Assembly: GCF_001442625.1 (NCBI RefSeq)
Contig: NZ_LMZQ01000041.1
Location: 1 to 50,333, forward strand
Source: Pedobacter ginsenosidimutans
GTDB lineage: Bacteria; Bacteroidota; Bacteroidia; Sphingobacteriales; Sphingobacteriaceae
Direction of reading: 5' to 3'
DNA: 50,333 bases
The notes under the pieces are model-generated. The model made no database searches and was not told the DNA's origin. It worked only from the letters and a program-made list of their open reading frames with translations. This document shows, piece after piece, positions 33,410-42,087 of the stretch; position 1 is the stretch's first letter; each line of letters opens with the position of its first letter. Position numbers and translations under genes: made by a program.

Positions 33410-34891
33410 ATGGAAAAAACAGTTTCAATAGAAGATATTCAAAATTTTGAGGGAAAATACCCGAAACAGCTCTGGCATTTATCGTTGGTAGAAATGTGGG
33501 AGCGTTTCTGTTTTTACGGAATGCGCGGGGTATTGGCTTTCTTTATGGTTGAGCAATTGGGTTTAAGCGACCAAAAATCGAACCTGCAGTACGGTGCTAT
33601 ACAAGCCTTTGTTTATGCCTTTACTTTTATAGGTGGTATTTTTGCCGATAAGATTTTAGGTTTCAGAAAATCTCTTTTTTGGGGCGGATCATTGATGATT
33701 ATCGGGAATTTAATCCTAGCCTTCTCTCCTCATGATCTGTTTTATGTTGGAATTACCTTATCTATTATTGGAACAGGTTTCTTCAAGCCCAATGTTTCAT
33801 CAATGGTTGGCGAACTATACCACGAGAAAGACAACCGGAGAGATGCGGGCTATGGACTTTTCTATGCAGGGATTAATGTAGGTGGATTATTGGGCGGTGC
33901 GATGTGCATTTATCTGGGCAAGTATTACAGCTGGCACCTATGTTTCTTGTCTGCTGCACTGGTAATGATGTTCGGTTTGGGCACATTCATTTTCACAAAA
34001 AAACACTTAGGTCCGATCGGGAATTCGCCTTTGCTGCATCTTAAAAAATCGAAACAGCAGCTATGGGAAATAGCCGTTTATGTGGGCTCGATACTTTGTA
34101 TTCCACTGATTTATATCATGGTAAAAAACACGGCCTTTACCGATTATTTCATGTACACCATAGGCATTATTGCGCTGGTTTATTTCTTGTACGAAACGTT
34201 TAAAATAAAAGATAAAAAAGCGCAATATAAACTGCTTGCTGCTTTTGTTTTTATCTTCTGTTATTTCATTTTCATGGCCATATCTGAGCAGAGTGGTGGT
34301 TCATTATCATTATTTGCAAAGGATAATCTTGATCATAAAATCCTCTTTTTTAATATTGATCCGAATGTGGTAAACAATAGTGTTAACTCTTTTTTTGTAA
34401 TTGTTTTTAGTCCGATTGTTGGCATTTTGTGGTTGGGCTTATACAAACGCAAAATAGAACCGAACACGGTTGTAAAATTTGGAATCGGCTTCCTTTTACT
34501 GGCTTTGAGTTTTTATGTTTTTTACGCCACGAGGTTCTTTGCCAATGCACAGGGCATTAGCTCATTAAATGTATTTACACTAGCCTATTTATTATTAACC
34601 CTTGGCGAACTTTGTTTGGGCCCGATAGGTATGTCGATCATTACTAAACTTTCTCCAAAGAAAATGTTCGGGATGATGATGGGACTTTGGTTTTTATCAA
34701 GTGCTTTCGGGCAGTTGGCTGCCGGAAAATTAGGCGCAGAAATGTCGAGCATTGATAACGCATCATTAACCACAAAATTAATGGCTTATACCGAAGGTTA
34801 TAAGGCATTGGCATTATATTCTTTAATTGCGGGTTTGGCGCTGATTATTTTCTCGCAACTGGTTAAAAAGTTAATGCAAGAGGTGAGGTAA
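33410..34891 (+). CDS. POT-family peptide transporter, second copy
   Basis: A 493-residue proton-coupled peptide transporter. VEMWERFCFYGMRGVLAFFM holds the ExxERFxxYG motif near residue 29, followed by GGIFADKILGFRKSLFWGG and FYAGINVGGLLGGAMCIYLGK. It shares the plan of its upstream neighbour but is clearly diverged in the mid-region, so the duplication is old. It begins 19 bases beyond the terminator hairpin. The downstream spacer holds dispersed repeats. Confidence 0.93.
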   Translation: MEKTVSIEDIQNFEGKYPKQLWHLSLVEMWERFCFYGMRGVLAFFMVEQLGLSDQKSNLQYGAIQAFVYAFTFIGGIFADKILGFRKSLFWGGSLMIIGNLILAFSPHDLFYVGITLSIIGTGFFKPNVSSMVGELYHEKDNRRDAGYGLFYAGINVGGLLGGAMCIYLGKYYSWHLCFLSAALVMMFGLGTFIFTKKHLGPIGNSPLLHLKKSKQQLWEIAVYVGSILCIPLIYIMVKNTAFTDYFMYTIGIIALVYFLYETFKIKDKKAQYKLLAAFVFIFCYFIFMAISEQSGGSLSLFAKDNLDHKILFFNIDPNVVNNSVNSFFVIVFSPIVGILWLGLYKRKIEPNTVVKFGIGFLLLALSFYVFYATRFFANAQGISSLNVFTLAYLLLTLGELCLGPIGMSIITKLSPKKMFGMMMGLWFLSSAFGQLAAGKLGAEMSSIDNASLTTKLMAYTEGYKALALYSLIAGLALIIFSQLVKKLMQEVR

Positions 34892-35400
34892 GAAAGGGAT
34901 CGTCATTTCGATCCCGAATGTTCGGGAAGAAATCTACAAAACGATTAGTTATTAAAATACTGGAAGATTTGAAAATGAAAAGACAGTAGTTCTTGGAGGT
35001 CTACTGTCCCGCTCTTCGTTCCAAGTCCTCGCCCTCATATTTCGGTCTGCGGGCTTTACACGCCGATCGGGTTTAGGAACAAAGGTTTGTGCCATAAAAG
35101 CTAAAAAGAAATATAAAAGCTGGCCGGTATCTGTAATATTGCAAAACTGCTAAACCAGGATCCAGACCTTGAAAACGAAGATCTGCGAAATCAGCGAAAA
35201 ATGTGGGTAAGCTTTCGACTACGCTCAGACTGACAATGCTTAAAAACAACTAATAAAACAAGTCCGGGAAGACGAATTATCTCGAATTAATGAAAATTCA
35301 TGAAGGTTTCACATTAAATATTTACTTTCGCAGTTTAAAAGCAATTGTATCGTTTAATATAAATACTAGAAGCTTACATTATTAAAAAACCACAACAAAC
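34892..35400. repeat. Repeat-rich intergenic region
   Basis: About 500 bases with no gene. CGTCATTTCGATCCCGAATGTTCGGG (34901-34926) contains the perfect palindrome CCCGAA-TG-TTCGGG; AGTCCTCGCCCTCATATTTCGG lies at about 35025; TTCGACTACGCTCAGACTGACA lies at 35214-35235. The last one recurs at 37044 and, split, at 41944. These look like members of the intergenic repeat families of Bacteroidota. TACTTTCG at 35323-35330 is a possible promoter element for the GT2 gene. Confidence 0.45.
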
Positions 35401-36162
35401 GTGTCAGATAGTTTAGTCATCATTCCCACCTACAACGAGAAGGAAAATATCGAAAAGATCATTAGAAAGGTTTTTTCTTTAACGCAGCCTTTTCATGTTT
35501 TAATTATTGATGATGGTTCTCCTGATGGAACTGCTGAAATTGTAAAATCGTTACAAGACGAATACGAAGGACATTTATTTATTGAGGAGCGTGCAGGGAA
35601 ACAGGGATTGGGTACAGCCTACATTTACGGCTTCAATTGGGCATTACAACACGATTATGCCTATATTTTTGAAATGGATGCCGATTTCTCGCACAACCCC
35701 GATGACCTATCCCGCTTACGCGAAGCCTGTGTAAACGGTGCTGATGTAGCCATTGGCTCCAGGTATGTTAAAGGTGTAAATGTGGTAAATTGGCCAATGG
35801 GCAGGGTTTTAATGTCGTATTTTGCTTCAATGTATGTGCGTATGATTACCCGCATAAACATTCAGGATGCTACTGCGGGCTTTAAATGTTACCGCAAAAT
35901 TGTATTGGAAACCATTCCATTAAATAAAATTAAATTTGTTGGTTATGCGTTTCAGATCGAAATGAAATTTACCGCCATTAAATTTGGCTTTAAAGTGGTC
36001 GAAGTTCCAATCATTTTCACCGACCGTACCGAAGGAACATCAAAAATGAGCACCCGTATCTTTAGGGAGGCTTTTTTAGGTGTAATCCAGATGAAGGTTT
36101 GGAGTTGGTTTAGGAATTATAGTAGAGAGTCCGGAGTCAGGAGTCCGAAGTCAGGAGTCTAG
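35401..36162 (+). CDS. Polyprenol-phosphate mannosyltransferase-like GT2
   Basis: A 253-residue family 2 glycosyltransferase starting at GTG. SLVIIPTYNEKENIEKIIRK is the nucleotide-binding start, IIDDGSPDGTAEIV the first acidic motif, and FEMDADFSHNPDDL the metal-binding DAD motif; SRYVKGVNVVNWPMGR and DATAGFKCYRK match dolichol-phosphate mannose synthase. It lacks the C-terminal membrane anchors, so it is the soluble DPM1-like type, giving polyprenyl-phosphate-linked mannose for glycan or O-mannosyl transfer. The last ten residues (SGVRSPKSGV) come from a heptamer repeat that runs over the stop codon and are probably not ancestral. It is monocistronic. Confidence 0.9.
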   Translation: MSDSLVIIPTYNEKENIEKIIRKVFSLTQPFHVLIIDDGSPDGTAEIVKSLQDEYEGHLFIEERAGKQGLGTAYIYGFNWALQHDYAYIFEMDADFSHNPDDLSRLREACVNGADVAIGSRYVKGVNVVNWPMGRVLMSYFASMYVRMITRINIQDATAGFKCYRKIVLETIPLNKIKFVGYAFQIEMKFTAIKFGFKVVEVPIIFTDRTEGTSKMSTRIFREAFLGVIQMKVWSWFRNYSRESGVRSPKSGV

Positions 36163-36176
36163 AGTCTTTAGTCCGG
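36128..36176 (+). repeat. Seven tandem heptamers AGTCnnn across the GT2 stop codon
   Basis: AGTCCGG, AGTCAGG, AGTCCGA, AGTCAGG, AGTCTAG, AGTCTTT and AGTCCGG follow each other without gap. The TAG stop (36160-36162) is inside unit five. A change of one unit (7 bases) would alter reading frame at the C-terminus. Confidence 0.85.
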
Positions 36177-36350
36177 CGCATTTAAGTTCAAAGCTATAGT
36201 TAATAGTTCATAGACGATAGTTGATGATCTATCGAGATAGTTTGATTCCATATATTTCTGATCAGCAAATCGTATCAACCCGTATGCTAGGCTATTTCTC
36301 CATCAACTATCTAACTATCAACCAATCGCCTCCTACTCAGAACTACTGAC

Positions 36351-36860
36351 TTATGACTTCCCCTGCGATTCCCTGATCATTGCGCCAAAATCCTGCCCTT
36401 TATCCATGGCTTTAACAGTCATTACAATTCTTTTGGTACGTGTAGGTTCGGTTTTAGCTTGATTGATCCAGTTGATGTAATAGTTTTGATGCGATTTAGG
36501 TTGTTTTAAAAAATTCCGGATTAAGTGTTCTTCTTCCGATAAGCAGATCTCGAGGTCTTCGGGCATTTCAATTTTAAAATCTTTATCTTCTTCTAAATAA
36601 AGTTCAACACCTGCTCCAGCTTCTTTTCTTAGTTTTTTACGGACTTCACCTTTTAAAGCAATAATAAAATCGCCCTCTCCCATCGGGATAGTTGCCATAC
36701 CGCTAATCTCCAGCTGATCTATCTTTCCTTTTACCCTGAAGCTCTTTTTACAATCTGGTTTGATTTCGTTGGCCAGTGCTGCCGGAATAAACACATAACT
36801 CCAGCCGGTTTTTTCGCCCATGGTTTCGAAACGCTCTATTTCTGCTTTAAAGTGGATCAT
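36351..36860 (-). CDS. YdeI/OmdA-type DUF1905 protein
   Basis: A 169-residue cytoplasmic protein. The N-terminal 95 residues are a DUF1905 beta-barrel (MIHFKAEIERFETMGEKTGWSYVFIPAAL, then KSFRVKGKIDQLEISGMATIPMGEGDFIIALKGEVRKKL), followed by a helical YdeI/OmpD-associated part (SHQNYYINWINQAKTEPTRTKRIVMTVKAM). Relatives have been tied to bacteriocin or peptide tolerance, but their molecular role is not settled. It stands alone on the minus strand. Start at ATG 36860, with no competing site. Confidence 0.85.
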   Translation of the reverse strand: MIHFKAEIERFETMGEKTGWSYVFIPAALANEIKPDCKKSFRVKGKIDQLEISGMATIPMGEGDFIIALKGEVRKKLRKEAGAGVELYLEEDKDFKIEMPEDLEICLSEEEHLIRNFLKQPKSHQNYYINWINQAKTEPTRTKRIVMTVKAMDKGQDFGAMIRESQGKS

Positions 36861-37197
36861 GGTTTAAATATAAAAATTATGTTTTAACAAGTAAATGATT
36901 AAATCGTTAGGCTATTTGTGAACTCGCTAGAAATGAGTCTTAGTTTTTTTTACCATATAAGGCATTTAAGGAACATATAAGCTTAAATAAACTTCTATTC
37001 CTCAGATGATAAATGAGTTTAAATATTGATGTAGAAAAGATTTTTCGCTGTGCTCAGAATGACAGTTTTAAATAAAGAGGTCGTCATAACGACTGCACTC
37101 GAAATGGTGATTCAGGACCTAGTTCCATTGCCCTAGCAGTATATCTAAAAAGCAATTCTTCAGAACAAAAAAATTATAAAATAATTCACTAAAAGAT
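36861..37197. repeat. Intergenic region with a dispersed repeat copy
   Basis: No gene is seen. TTCGCTGTGCTCAGAATGACA (37044-37064) is a copy of the repeat at 35214, followed by GTCATAACGACTGCACTCGAAATGGTGATT, which continues the same repeat family in inverted sense. Confidence 0.45.
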
Positions 37198-37253
37198 TAA
37201 TCGGCTCAAAAACAAGCCAAATCATGAGCCGATTAGCAAGATTAATCGGCTCA
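37198..37253 (-). terminator. Three-copy hairpin terminator of the dinB-dnaE unit
   Basis: TAATCGGCTCA occurs at 37198-37208 and 37243-37253, and its exact complement TGAGCCGATTA at 37225-37235. In the dnaE transcript the middle copy can pair with either outer one (loops of 7 or 16 bases); a T-rich stretch follows. It begins six bases beyond the dnaE stop. Confidence 0.7.
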
Positions 37254-37258
37254 TAACA

Positions 37259-40200
37259 TTAAACTGCCACCGGATTCATCTGGATATCCAATTTAGCGAA
37301 CTTTAAAACCTCTATGCTTTGAAAACCGAAATCTTCTACCACTTTACCTAAAATAAGGTAACAGCCCTTTCCTTTAAAAGGATACATCGGCGTAGTATTT
37401 GGGAAATGTGTAGTATCGAAGAAATCGCCGTTGGCATCTAAAAAAGTACCGAACCACATTTTGCTATTTTTAATGGTGTGTACTGTTTTTTCGCAAACAT
37501 AGTTCCCTACCATCCTTACCGTTTTGCCCAAATGTTTGTGCATATCGGCTGCCATGGCATCACCACGGTATGGTGTTTTCAAAAAATCGAACATATCGTA
37601 ATTAAGCGGATAACCCAACAGTTCCAATTCGGTATAAGCATTTTCCAGCTCCGAATCGGCCAATGCGGGGAGCTGATAGGTTTTGTAACTGAGCTTAAAA
37701 AGCTCGGCATGATTCACTTTCTTCTGTTTAAAGCCAAGGTAGTTGTGCACATCCCAAAGCAGGGTTTTACGATCTTTTCCGGTAAAACGTAAAGCGTCCA
37801 AACGGATTAAAATAATCGCTTGCTCCAGCGAAATACAGCTCCGTTTTACAAAATCTTCGAGATCGAGATATGGGCCGTTCGCCCTGCGTTCGTGTGGGAT
37901 GATTTTGATGTTTTTTTCTTCCAGTCCCTGAACGCCGATAAACCCTAGATAAGCGTCTTCACCCTTTATATTCACTACTTCATCGCTACGGTTAACACAG
38001 GGCAAATGCACCCTTGCTCCTGTTTTCTGCAATTCGTAAACGTAAACCCATCTACTATAAAACCCGCCATAATTATTCAGCACGGCTACCATAAATTCCA
38101 TAGGGTAGTATGTTTTCAAAAATAAGCTCTGATAACTTTCTACCGCAAAAGAGGCTGAATGTGCTTTAGAAAAACTGTAACCGGCAAAAGATGAAATCTG
38201 TCGCCAAACTTCGGTAATGAGTTCTTCTGAGTGCCCTTCATTTCTGGCTGAGACAAAAAACTTGTTTACTAGTTCATCAAAAGCCAGTTTAGACCGGTAT
38301 TTACCACTCATCGCTTTGCGCAGGATATCGGCATCGGCAAGATCAAGACCTGCAAAATAATGACATACTTTGATCACATCTTCCTGATAAACCATTACCC
38401 CATAGGTTTCGCTAAGCCGTTCTTTCATTACTTCGCAGAGGTATACTACTTTATCTGGCGCATGGTAACGCTCGATATAGGATTTCATCATGCCCGAACT
38501 GGCCACGCCCGGACGGATAATGGAACTGGCTGCCACCAAGGTAAGGTAGTTATCGCATTTCAGTTTTTTGAGCAGTTGCCGCATAGCTGGCGATTCGATA
38601 TAGAAACACCCTATGGGCTGCCCTTCTTTAAGGATACCATTCAATTTCTGATCTTCTTTAAAAGTTTTAAAATCATGTATATCGATATGCTTTCCCTTAT
38701 TTTTTTTAATCAGTTGCACGGCTTCGCGGATGTGCCCAATACCCCGCTGACTCAAAATATCGAATTTCTCGTATCCAATGGCTTCAGCTTCGTACATGTC
38801 CCACTGTACCGTTGGAAAACCTTTGGGCGGCATATCTAAAGCGGTATAATAGGTAATCGGTTCTTCGGAAATTAATATCCCCCCAGCATGAATAGAGCGC
38901 TGGTTGGGCATCCCCTTCATATATCGATATACTGCCAGTAACTTTTGGTAAGTAGCATTGAGCAAATTTTCGCGTTCTTTGGTCGGATCGGTAAAACTAT
39001 CTATTTCATCTTTGGGCAAACCCAAAACCTTACCAATCTCCCTGATAATTGCACGGTCTTTAAAAGTACTCATCGTGCCTAAAAAAGCAACATGCCATTT
39101 GGGATAGCGTTCAAAGATATAACGTTGTATCACTTCCCTTTCGTCCCAGGAGAAATCGATGTCAAAATCTGGTGGACTCGTTCTTTTTTCATGTAAAAAA
39201 CGTTCAAAGTATAGATCAAGGTCTATCGGATCTACATCTGTAATGCGCAAACAATACGCTACAATACTATTGGCACCCGAGCCACGGCCAACATGGTAAA
39301 AACCGCATTTATTCATGGCATAGCTTACAATATCGAAGGTGATGAGAAAATAGGCACAGAAGTTTTTAAGTTCGATGATCCGGAGTTCTTTCTCCAAACG
39401 CTCAATGGCCTCTGTATTATTTTCACCATAACGGTATTTAAGCCCTTCTTCGGCCAACTCTCGAAGCATTTTTTTATCCCCTTCGAAATCTCCAGTATAA
39501 AAAAACTTGTTTTTAGAAGTAGGTGTAGGGCCATCTTCAAAATAAATACTTAAATCGCAGCTGTTTATCAGTTTCTGTGTATTTTGAACAATGAAGGGAT
39601 ACTGTTCAAATTGCTGGGTTAGTTCTACTTCTGGAATCAGGAACTCATCCGGATCACATTTTTGCTCATCGGGCACTTTACTTAAAAGCGTATTGAGCTC
39701 GATCGCCCTAAAATATTCGTGCAGGCGGTAGGTGATCTTATCACTAACGGTAACAGGATGCCACACCAACAATTTTTCTTTCTGTTTTAAAAGCGGATGT
39801 TTATACAACAGGTTGAGCTGTTTGGCCCGGATGCCTACAAATTCATTTGCTTTTAGTGCTGGGTTAAAAGGTTTTTGAAAGGGATAAATGATATAAACAT
39901 TCTCCATTTCGGGTGGAATATTGGGTAACGGAATATGGTTGATGTTGTGGTGGCTTAAAAATTCATTCAGCTCACGCATTCCCTCTTTATTCTTCGCAAT
40001 GCCTACATACAACAACCTGTTATCGATCCGGAATTCGATCCCCGCTACCGGTTTAATCTGATACGGAATATTGCCTTTGTGTATTTCATCGGCTTCTTTG
40101 GCAATGCCTTGTTTGTAACACTCGCGAATAAACTCTACCGCACCAGTTGAATTATTGATATCAGTAAGTACCATTTGGTGGATACCCAAACTACGGGCAG

Positions 40201-40270
40201 TAGCAATCAGCCGATCAATGCGCTGCGTACCATACTTTAGGCTATAAGAAGAATGCACATTTAAAAACAT
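37259..40270 (-). CDS. dnaE: Error-prone-type DNA polymerase III alpha subunit
   Basis: A 1003-residue C-family polymerase, shorter than replicative DnaE (about 1150 or more). Parts in order: PHP domain (FLNVHSSYSLKYGT, LTDINNSTG; metal ligands degenerate as in E. coli DnaE), palm with GRGSGANSIVAYCLRI and the catalytic PPDFDIDFSWDERE near residue 366, fingers with NQRSIHAGGILIS, YQEDVIKVCHYFAGLDLADADILRKAMSGK and SKAHSASFAVESYQSL, helix-hairpin region, and a short OB-like C-terminus. It starts two bases after the dinB stop, so it is coupled to it. The arrangement is like the imuB-dnaE2 mutasome and suggests DNA synthesis past damage. The main replicative DnaE should be elsewhere in the genome. 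Confidence 0.88.
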   Translation of the reverse strand: MFLNVHSSYSLKYGTQRIDRLIATARSLGIHQMVLTDINNSTGAVEFIRECYKQGIAKEADEIHKGNIPYQIKPVAGIEFRIDNRLLYVGIAKNKEGMRELNEFLSHHNINHIPLPNIPPEMENVYIIYPFQKPFNPALKANEFVGIRAKQLNLLYKHPLLKQKEKLLVWHPVTVSDKITYRLHEYFRAIELNTLLSKVPDEQKCDPDEFLIPEVELTQQFEQYPFIVQNTQKLINSCDLSIYFEDGPTPTSKNKFFYTGDFEGDKKMLRELAEEGLKYRYGENNTEAIERLEKELRIIELKNFCAYFLITFDIVSYAMNKCGFYHVGRGSGANSIVAYCLRITDVDPIDLDLYFERFLHEKRTSPPDFDIDFSWDEREVIQRYIFERYPKWHVAFLGTMSTFKDRAIIREIGKVLGLPKDEIDSFTDPTKERENLLNATYQKLLAVYRYMKGMPNQRSIHAGGILISEEPITYYTALDMPPKGFPTVQWDMYEAEAIGYEKFDILSQRGIGHIREAVQLIKKNKGKHIDIHDFKTFKEDQKLNGILKEGQPIGCFYIESPAMRQLLKKLKCDNYLTLVAASSIIRPGVASSGMMKSYIERYHAPDKVVYLCEVMKERLSETYGVMVYQEDVIKVCHYFAGLDLADADILRKAMSGKYRSKLAFDELVNKFFVSARNEGHSEELITEVWRQISSFAGYSFSKAHSASFAVESYQSLFLKTYYPMEFMVAVLNNYGGFYSRWVYVYELQKTGARVHLPCVNRSDEVVNIKGEDAYLGFIGVQGLEEKNIKIIPHERRANGPYLDLEDFVKRSCISLEQAIILIRLDALRFTGKDRKTLLWDVHNYLGFKQKKVNHAELFKLSYKTYQLPALADSELENAYTELELLGYPLNYDMFDFLKTPYRGDAMAADMHKHLGKTVRMVGNYVCEKTVHTIKNSKMWFGTFLDANGDFFDTTHFPNTTPMYPFKGKGCYLILGKVVEDFGFQSIEVLKFAKLDIQMNPVAV

Positions 40271-40272
40271 TG

Positions 40273-41586
40273 CTAATCATAAGATTTAGTACCTATTGTT
40301 CCTTTTTCACTCATAAAACTTCTAATTTTCGATCGTTTCCTTACTTCCTGCTGTTCTTCCTCCGTTTGGTTTTCGATCAATATTTTCTTTTTGCGCGGAT
40401 TGTACTTGATTATTTTTCCCGTTTCATCTCGGGGCGGCTGCGTAACAATACAGGCCTTAACCACTGCTTCGGCACCATAATGATTGCGTACCTTATCCAT
40501 AGCCTGGTAAAGGCTATATTCTTCTTCGGCAATATTATATAAACCAATCTGCTCGTAACCGCTCACCAGATGCGAAAGCTTTACGCCTATTAGTCGCAAC
40601 AGCATCCGTTTAGCATATACTTTTTCGAACAGGCTATGTGCTTTGCTGATTAAAAAAGAATCGAGCGAGGTATACGGAATACGTTCTTGCTGGGTAACGG
40701 TTTCGAAATTGGTATAACGCACGGTTACGGTAATGCAGGCGGTTAATTTTTTCTGGTTACGCAGCTGAAAAGTTAAGCCGGTAACCATTCCGGTTATAAT
40801 GGCCTTTAGTTTGGCCATATCCATGGTATCGCTTTCGAAGGTAGCCTGTGTACCAATAGATTTTCTTTCACGGTAAGGTACAACTGGCGAAAGATCGATC
40901 CCATTTGCTTTTTGCCATAAACTTAAGCCATGCTGCCCCAGTATTTTAAACATGAGTTGTTGTGGGATCTGGGTAAGCGTAAGGATTTCGCGAACACCCA
41001 TTTCGCTTAACTTTTTATAAGTAGCGTGGCCGATGCCCGGAATTTTGTGGATAGCCAAAGGATCGAGAAAGGGCCGCAATTCAGGAAAAGTAACTTGCCG
41101 TTCGCCATCGGGCTTAGATTCATTCGTGGCTATTTTGGCTACGGTTTTATTGATCGACAAGCCAAAGGAAATCGGTAAGCCCATTTCTTTGATAATGTTT
41201 TGTCTGAGCTCTGACGCGAATTTCATACAACCAAAAAAGCGGTCCATGCCCGTCATATCGATATAGTGCTCATCAATACTGGCCTTCTCAAAAAGGGGAA
41301 CTTTATCGGCAATAATTTCGGTAATCTCGTGCGAAGCTTTGGAATATTCTTCCATATCGCCTTTTAAAAATATAGCCTGGGGGCACAGCAATTTTGCTGT
41401 TCTACCGGGCATTGCAGAATGTATGCCGTACTGGCGTGCTTCGTAGCTACAAGAGGCTACCACACCCCTATCGCCGCCGCCACCGATAATTACGGGTTTG
41501 CCCAATAACTTGGGATTTTTTCTGATTTCTACCGACACAAAAAATGCATCCTGATCCATATGAATAATCTGCCTTTCTTTATCCAT
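40273..41586 (-). CDS. dinB: DNA polymerase IV (Y family)
   Basis: A 437-residue translesion polymerase. RQIIHMDQDAFFVSVEI carries the first catalytic Asp, SYEARQYGIHSAMP is the fingers motif, and KASIDEHYIDMTG (near residue 105) carries the catalytic Asp-Glu pair, so unlike typical ImuB it keeps its active site. KIPGIGHATYKKLSEMGV is the helix-hairpin-helix of the thumb; the little-finger domain follows, and the tail is about 75 residues longer than E. coli DinB and charged, without an obvious clamp-binding motif. It is first in a two-gene unit with a DnaE-type polymerase. A palindrome 28 bases upstream is a candidate control site. Confidence 0.93.
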   Translation of the reverse strand: MDKERQIIHMDQDAFFVSVEIRKNPKLLGKPVIIGGGGDRGVVASCSYEARQYGIHSAMPGRTAKLLCPQAIFLKGDMEEYSKASHEITEIIADKVPLFEKASIDEHYIDMTGMDRFFGCMKFASELRQNIIKEMGLPISFGLSINKTVAKIATNESKPDGERQVTFPELRPFLDPLAIHKIPGIGHATYKKLSEMGVREILTLTQIPQQLMFKILGQHGLSLWQKANGIDLSPVVPYRERKSIGTQATFESDTMDMAKLKAIITGMVTGLTFQLRNQKKLTACITVTVRYTNFETVTQQERIPYTSLDSFLISKAHSLFEKVYAKRMLLRLIGVKLSHLVSGYEQIGLYNIAEEEYSLYQAMDKVRNHYGAEAVVKACIVTQPPRDETGKIIKYNPRKKKILIENQTEEEQQEVRKRSKIRSFMSEKGTIGTKSYD

Positions 41587-41613
41587 TCTCGTATTATAAG
41601 GATGATTGAGATC

Positions 41614-41631
41614 AAAAATACTAATATTTTT
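41614..41631 (-). promoter_or_regulatory. Palindrome upstream of dinB-dnaE, candidate operator
   Basis: AAAAATA-CTAA-TATTTTT is a perfect seven-base inverted repeat ending 28 bases before the dinB ATG. The core AAAATACTAA recurs at 41668-41677. It may bind a damage-response repressor. TATTTTTG on the minus strand overlaps it and fits the TAnnTTTG -7 element, so binding would block transcription. Confidence 0.4.
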
Positions 41632-41823
41632 AGTTTTAAAGAAAATTAAAACTGATTAATTTCAAACAAAATACTAACAAAATTAGTCTTCACATATTAC
41701 ACTTTATTATGCTGAGTTGCCTGAAGGATTGGCCACGGAAAGCACGAAACAAAAATATCAATCGATTGACATACAAAAACTTACACAATAAAAACAACAC
41801 AGCAAAGGGATTAAACAATGGAT

Positions 41824-41843
41824 GGTTGGTGAGGACACCAACC
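41824..41843. repeat. Hairpin in intergenic region upstream of dinB
   Basis: GGTTGGTG-AGGA-CACCAACC is a perfect eight-pair stem with a four-base loop. It lies in a 500-base spacer that holds no convincing gene; a 68-codon minus-strand frame at 41690-41896 is rejected. It lacks a T tract and may be a dispersed repeat. Confidence 0.45.
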
Positions 41844-41943
41844 TTGGGGCAAGTTGCGTGTACCGTAACATAGGCATTTTTAACCCTATAAGGCATTGAA
41901 GAAAATAAGCATATATGCCCTTATATTTCTTATAAAGAAGGGT

Positions 41944-42004
41944 CTTCGACTACACTACCATTGAGGTATTGACTTTAAACAATTAATTAACCCTCAGACT
42001 GACA
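41944..42004. repeat. Interrupted copy of the TTCGACTACGCTCAGACTGACA repeat
   Basis: CTTCGACTACACT (41944-41956) and CAGACTGACA (41995-42004) are the two halves of the repeat at 35214, here parted by about 38 bases containing TTGAGGTATTGACTTTAAAC. Confidence 0.35.
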
Positions 42005-42028
42005 AATCGATAGCATCAACAATAAAAA

Positions 42029-42051
42029 TGCCCCCGATTTTATCGGAGGCA
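42029..42051 (-). terminator. Terminator of the OmpA-family gene
   Basis: TGCCCCCGAT (42029-42038) pairs with ATCGGAGGCA (42042-42051) in 9 of 10 positions around TTT; the minus-strand transcript continues into ATTTTTATT. Confidence 0.65.
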
Positions 42052-42087
42052 GTAAAAAATTAAAATATATTGTAAATCTTATTGTGC

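Noticed and set aside
37259..40270. Loss of PHP metal ligands in the DnaE-type polymerase as a novelty
   Set aside because: The same residues are degenerate in E. coli DnaE, so this alone is not unusual.
41690..41896. A 68-codon minus-strand frame upstream of dinB
   Set aside because: It spans a hairpin repeat and spacer and has no recognisable protein character.
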